Positions 15,501-17,604 of a DNA stretch of 17,604 bases are shown here, piece after piece. Under the pieces are notes generated by a model. The model was not told the DNA's origin and ran no database searches. It saw nothing but the letters and a program-made list of their open reading frames with translations. Made by a program: the position numbers and the translations under genes. Position 1 is the stretch's first letter. Every line of letters begins with the position of its first letter. The stretch comes from Flavobacteriales bacterium (GTDB lineage Bacteria; Bacteroidota; Bacteroidia; Flavobacteriales_D; Crocinitomicaceae), in NCBI GenBank assembly GCA_018665005.1, contig JABJEE010000106.1, positions 1 to 17,604 of the forward strand, in the 5' to 3' direction.

Positions 15501-16838
15501 CGTTGGGGCTCTATTCAATAGAACTGGATGTCCTTTCAATATATTTTCTAATATATCCCATACAACTGGTTCTTTTTTATCAACTATTTTTTTCGCTGAC
15601 TTTACCGTTTTCACGATACCTCTTTCTATCATCTTACGAATAATAAAAGGCTTGTAAAGCTCTGCCGCCATTCCTTTTGGAAGACCACATTCATGCAATT
15701 TTAAGTTCGGTCCAACAACAATTACAGAACGTGCAGAATAATCTACCCTTTTACCTAAAAGGTTTTGTCTGAATCGTCCTTGTTTTCCTTTTAATGAATC
15801 AGATAGGGATTTTAAAGCTCTATTTGATTCTGTTTTGACTGCACTTGATTTACGTGAGTTATCAAACAGAGAATCAACAGATTCTTGAAGCATCCTTTTC
15901 TCATTTCTTAAAATTACTTCTGGTGCTTTAATTTCAATAAGTCTTTTCAAACGGTTATTTCTGATAATCACCCTACGGTAAAGATCATTCAAATCCGATG
16001 TAGCAAAACGACCTCCATCAAGAGGAACCAATGGTCTTAACTCTGGTGGAATTACAGGAACAACCTTAACAATCATCCATTCAGGTCTATTATCTATTCT
16101 CGTTTGAGAATCTTTCATAGCCTCAACAACTTGTAATCTCTTTAACGCTTCATTTTTTCGTTGAACTGATGTTTCATTTTCAGCCTTATCCCTTAAAAAA
16201 TAAGACATCTCTTCAAGCTTTAACGACGCCAAAAGATCATAAATTGCTTCAGCACCCATCTTCGCAATAAACTTATTCGGGTCTGAATCTTCCAGATATT
16301 GATTTTCTTTCGGAAGTGCATCAAGAATATCTAAGTATTCTTCTTCCGTTAAGAAATCCATTTTGTTCAATTCCACTTCAGGTAATTCCGTCGAAGCACC
16401 AACTTGAATAACCACATATCTTTCATAATATATGATTTGATCAAGCTTTTTGGTTGGCAAACCTAATAGGTAACCAATTTTATTCGGTAAAGATCTAAAG
16501 TACCAAATGTGGGCAACTGGAACAACCAAAGAGATATGTCCCATTCTTTCACGTCGTACTTTTTTCTCTGTTACTTCAACTCCACAACGGTCACAAACGA
16601 TTCCTTTATATCGGATTCTTTTGTATTTCCCACAGTGACATTCGTAATCTTTAACAGGGCCAAAAATTCTTTCACAAAATAAGCCATCTCTTTCTGGCTT
16701 ATAAGTTCGGTAATTAATGGTCTCCGGCTTCAATACCTCACCACTAGAATTCTCCAGAATAATCTCTGGCGAAGACAATGAAATAGTGATTTTATTAAAG
16801 CTACTTTGTTTTTTTGGTGTTTCTCTTTTGAAAGCCAT
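12549..16838 (-). CDS. rpoC: DNA-directed RNA polymerase subunit beta'
   Basis: The largest subunit of RNA polymerase, 1429 residues and apparently complete. The N-terminal zinc ribbon uses C67, C69, C82 and C85. The lid and rudder region leads to the active-site loop NADFDGDQMAVH (476-487), where D478, D480 and D482 hold the catalytic magnesium. A second zinc site is formed by C826, C900, C907 and C910. The trigger-loop region follows at about 935-951 (GEPGTQLTLRTFHVGG), then the sandwich-barrel and jaw segments and the C-terminal helices that contact omega. The start ATG lies 31 bp after rpoB, so the two are transcribed together in the standard rpoBC order. No Shine-Dalgarno sequence precedes the start. 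No frame break or missing key residue is seen. Confidence 0.99.
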   Translation of the reverse strand: MAFKRETPKKQSSFNKITISLSSPEIILENSSGEVLKPETINYRTYKPERDGLFCERIFGPVKDYECHCGKYKRIRYKGIVCDRCGVEVTEKKVRRERMGHISLVVPVAHIWYFRSLPNKIGYLLGLPTKKLDQIIYYERYVVIQVGASTELPEVELNKMDFLTEEEYLDILDALPKENQYLEDSDPNKFIAKMGAEAIYDLLASLKLEEMSYFLRDKAENETSVQRKNEALKRLQVVEAMKDSQTRIDNRPEWMIVKVVPVIPPELRPLVPLDGGRFATSDLNDLYRRVIIRNNRLKRLIEIKAPEVILRNEKRMLQESVDSLFDNSRKSSAVKTESNRALKSLSDSLKGKQGRFRQNLLGKRVDYSARSVIVVGPNLKLHECGLPKGMAAELYKPFIIRKMIERGIVKTVKSAKKIVDKKEPVVWDILENILKGHPVLLNRAPTLHRLGIQAFQPKLIEGKAIRLHPLVTTAFNADFDGDQMAVHLPLGNAAILEAQMLMLASHNILNPANGAPIAVPSQDMVLGLYYITKDKKSLKDDIVKGEGGIFYSPEEVIIAYNENKLDLHAQIKVKTYDLNHLGEPELKLIETSCGKVLFNEKVPQEVGYINEVLTKKALRDIIGLVLKICGTSRTAHFLDEIKGLGYTMAFKGGLSFNLDDIIIPKEKVALVDKAEGEVRDVMSNYNMGLITNNERYNQIIDIWTHTNSRLTHTLMDQLKTDRQGFNSIYMMFDSGARGSKEQIRQLSGMRGLMAKPQKSGASVQEIIENPILSNFKEGLSILEYFISTHGARKGLADTALKTADAGYLTRRLVDVAQDVVINSDDCGTLRGIVATALKKNDEVVEPLFDRILGRTSVHDIYMPESDNLIVSAGEIISEDVAKQIEEADIDEVEIRSVLTCEMRRGVCSKCYGRNLSNHRLAQRGDAVGVVAAQSIGEPGTQLTLRTFHVGGTASNIADVSDIKAKGSGYLEIDGLRTIERVEGGDKKIIVVGRSGELKITDEKTGILIMNTNIPYGSELLIKNESKIKKGDVVCKWDPYNALIISEFKGEVVFENIIEGMTYREEVDEQTGFTEKVITELKDRKRPPAIHVVDSKTKDILFEYSIPVNSHINVSEGDKIDEGKVLVKIPRTAGKTGDITGGLPRVTELFEARNPSNPAVVSEIEGVAAYGNIKRGNREVIITPKVGNDHKYLVPLSKHILVQQNDFVRAGQPLSDGAITPRDILNIEGPTKVQEYIVNEIQEVYRLQGVKINDKHFEVIVRQMMLKAEIIDSGDTRFLEGQSIHKADIMEENDALFGMMLVKDAGDSEELQKGQLVSVRKLRDENSKMKREDKVLVDAREARAATSKPMLQGITRASLQTQSFISAASFQETTKVLNEAAISGKEDHLLGLKENVIVGHLIPAGTGVRKFQKMIVGSQQALESLEAEKK

Positions 16839-16869
16839 TCTATATAAATAATTCGTTTTTAATCGTTTT

Positions 16870-17604
16870 CTAATCCATCGTTACATTCAGACACAATCCT
16901 CTTAATTCATGCAGCAAGACATTGAATGATTCCGGTATTCCCGGCTCTCCAATATTGTCTCCCTTCACAATTGCCTCATATGCCTTTGCTCGTCCGATTA
17001 CATCATCTGATTTAACAGTCAAGATTTCTTGTAAGATGTTTGAAGCCCCAAAAGCCTCAAGAGCCCAAACTTCCATCTCTCCAAATCTCTGTCCACCAAA
17101 CTGAGCTTTACCTCCAAGTGGTTGTTGAGTAATAAGAGAGTATGGCCCAATTGATCTAGCATGCATTTTATCATCAACCATATGTGACAGTTTAAGCATG
17201 TAAATGACTCCAACTGTTGCTGGCTGATGGAACCTTTCTCCAGTACCACCATCAAATAAATACGTTTTACCTGAAGTCGGAACACCCGCCTTTTCAGTCC
17301 AAGCGTTAATTTCCTCTGGAGTTGCTCCGTCAAAAATTGGGGTAGAAAACTTCATTCCCAACTTTTCTCCTGCCCAACCAAGAACGGTTTCATAAATCTG
17401 ACCAAGGTTCATCCTAGAAGGCACCCCAAGTGGGTTTAGTACAATATCAACTGGCGTACCGTCTTCTAAGAATGGCATATCTTCTTGACGAACAATATTG
17501 GCAACAATTCCTTTGTTACCATGACGCCCCGCCATCTTATCACCAACCTTAAGCTTTCTCTTTTTAGCTACATAGACCTTTGCCATTTTTATAATCCCCG
17601 CAGG
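16870..17604 (-). CDS. rpoB: DNA-directed RNA polymerase subunit beta, C-terminal part
   Basis: The last 244 codons of rpoB; the gene continues beyond the right edge, and the frame stays open to the last base (PAGIIKMAKVY at the edge). The methionine at 17586 is internal, not a start. The segment holds the active-site-lining GDKMAGRHGNKG motif with its two conserved lysines, the DIVLNPLGVPSRMN loop, the QPLGGKAQFGGQRFGEMEVWALEAFGA region split across the clamp contacts, and the C-terminal ESFNVLLHELRGL that anchors the beta' clamp. It is followed by rpoC after 31 bp. This part of the protein is fully conventional. Confidence 0.98.
   Translation of the reverse strand, partial: PAGIIKMAKVYVAKKRKLKVGDKMAGRHGNKGIVANIVRQEDMPFLEDGTPVDIVLNPLGVPSRMNLGQIYETVLGWAGEKLGMKFSTPIFDGATPEEINAWTEKAGVPTSGKTYLFDGGTGERFHQPATVGVIYMLKLSHMVDDKMHARSIGPYSLITQQPLGGKAQFGGQRFGEMEVWALEAFGASNILQEILTVKSDDVIGRAKAYEAIVKGDNIGEPGIPESFNVLLHELRGLCLNVTMD

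Noticed and set aside
17019..17333. A 104-codon minus-strand frame within rpoB.
   Set aside because: It is a frame-shifted reading of highly conserved rpoB sequence in the same direction; rpoB itself is intact.
1..17604. Mobile element, defence system, CRISPR array, tRNA or rRNA gene, or riboswitch.
   Set aside because: No transposase, integrase, terminal inverted repeats, spaced repeat array, tRNA cloverleaf or long structured leader could be seen. Apart from the short intergenic gaps, all DNA is accounted for by recognised genes.

Overview
The window is an ordinary chromosomal housekeeping region from a low-GC member of the Bacteroidota, most likely a flavobacterium-like lineage. This rests on several lines of evidence. 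Clear Bacteroidota-type -7 promoter boxes (TAnnTTTG) stand in front of most transcription units, and Shine-Dalgarno sequences are essentially absent. The cell-division penicillin-binding protein carries a C-terminal PASTA domain, as is usual in this phylum. The gene set and the protein sequences fit the same group. I could not run a similarity search, so genus and species are not assigned.

Layout from left to right. (1) 1-3897, minus strand: the start of the division and cell-wall (dcw) cluster, in the order mraZ, rsmH, ftsL-like, ftsI, murE (only the first 19 codons of murE are inside). The genes are tightly packed: mraZ/rsmH overlap by 17 nt, rsmH/ftsL by 8 nt, ftsL/ftsI are 4 nt apart, and ftsI/murE share a TAATG junction. 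(2) 3898-4116: the longest intergenic gap (219 bp). It carries two copies of a GTGGTAAAAAGTGG element in inverted orientation, probable MraZ boxes, one facing mraZ and one facing the divergent gene. (3) 4117-5028, plus: an EamA/DMT-family transporter. (4) 5111-5737, plus: rplU-rpmA (ribosomal proteins L21 and L27), closed by a hairpin terminator. (5) 5807-7399, plus: lnt, which ends 1 bp from the convergent ispE (7401-8207, minus). (6) 8268-9372, plus: a sulfotransferase-family gene split by one extra base in a run of ten T. (7) 9438-12505, plus: accA followed by recG, closed by a bidirectional terminator. (8) 12549-17604, minus: rpoC and the 3' part of rpoB, running off the right edge.

Functionally the window gathers core processes: septal peptidoglycan synthesis and its MraZ/RsmH regulators, ribosome assembly, lipoprotein maturation (Lnt), isoprenoid precursor synthesis (IspE), fatty acid synthesis (AccA), recombination-fork repair (RecG) and transcription (RpoB/RpoC). 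The only genes that look accessory are the EamA transporter and the broken sulfotransferase. I see no mobile element, CRISPR array, tRNA, rRNA or defence system, and no convincing undescribed multi-gene system. The points worth a second look are regulatory or small-scale: the inverted MraZ-box pair, the homopolymer frameshift, and three near-leaderless promoters.
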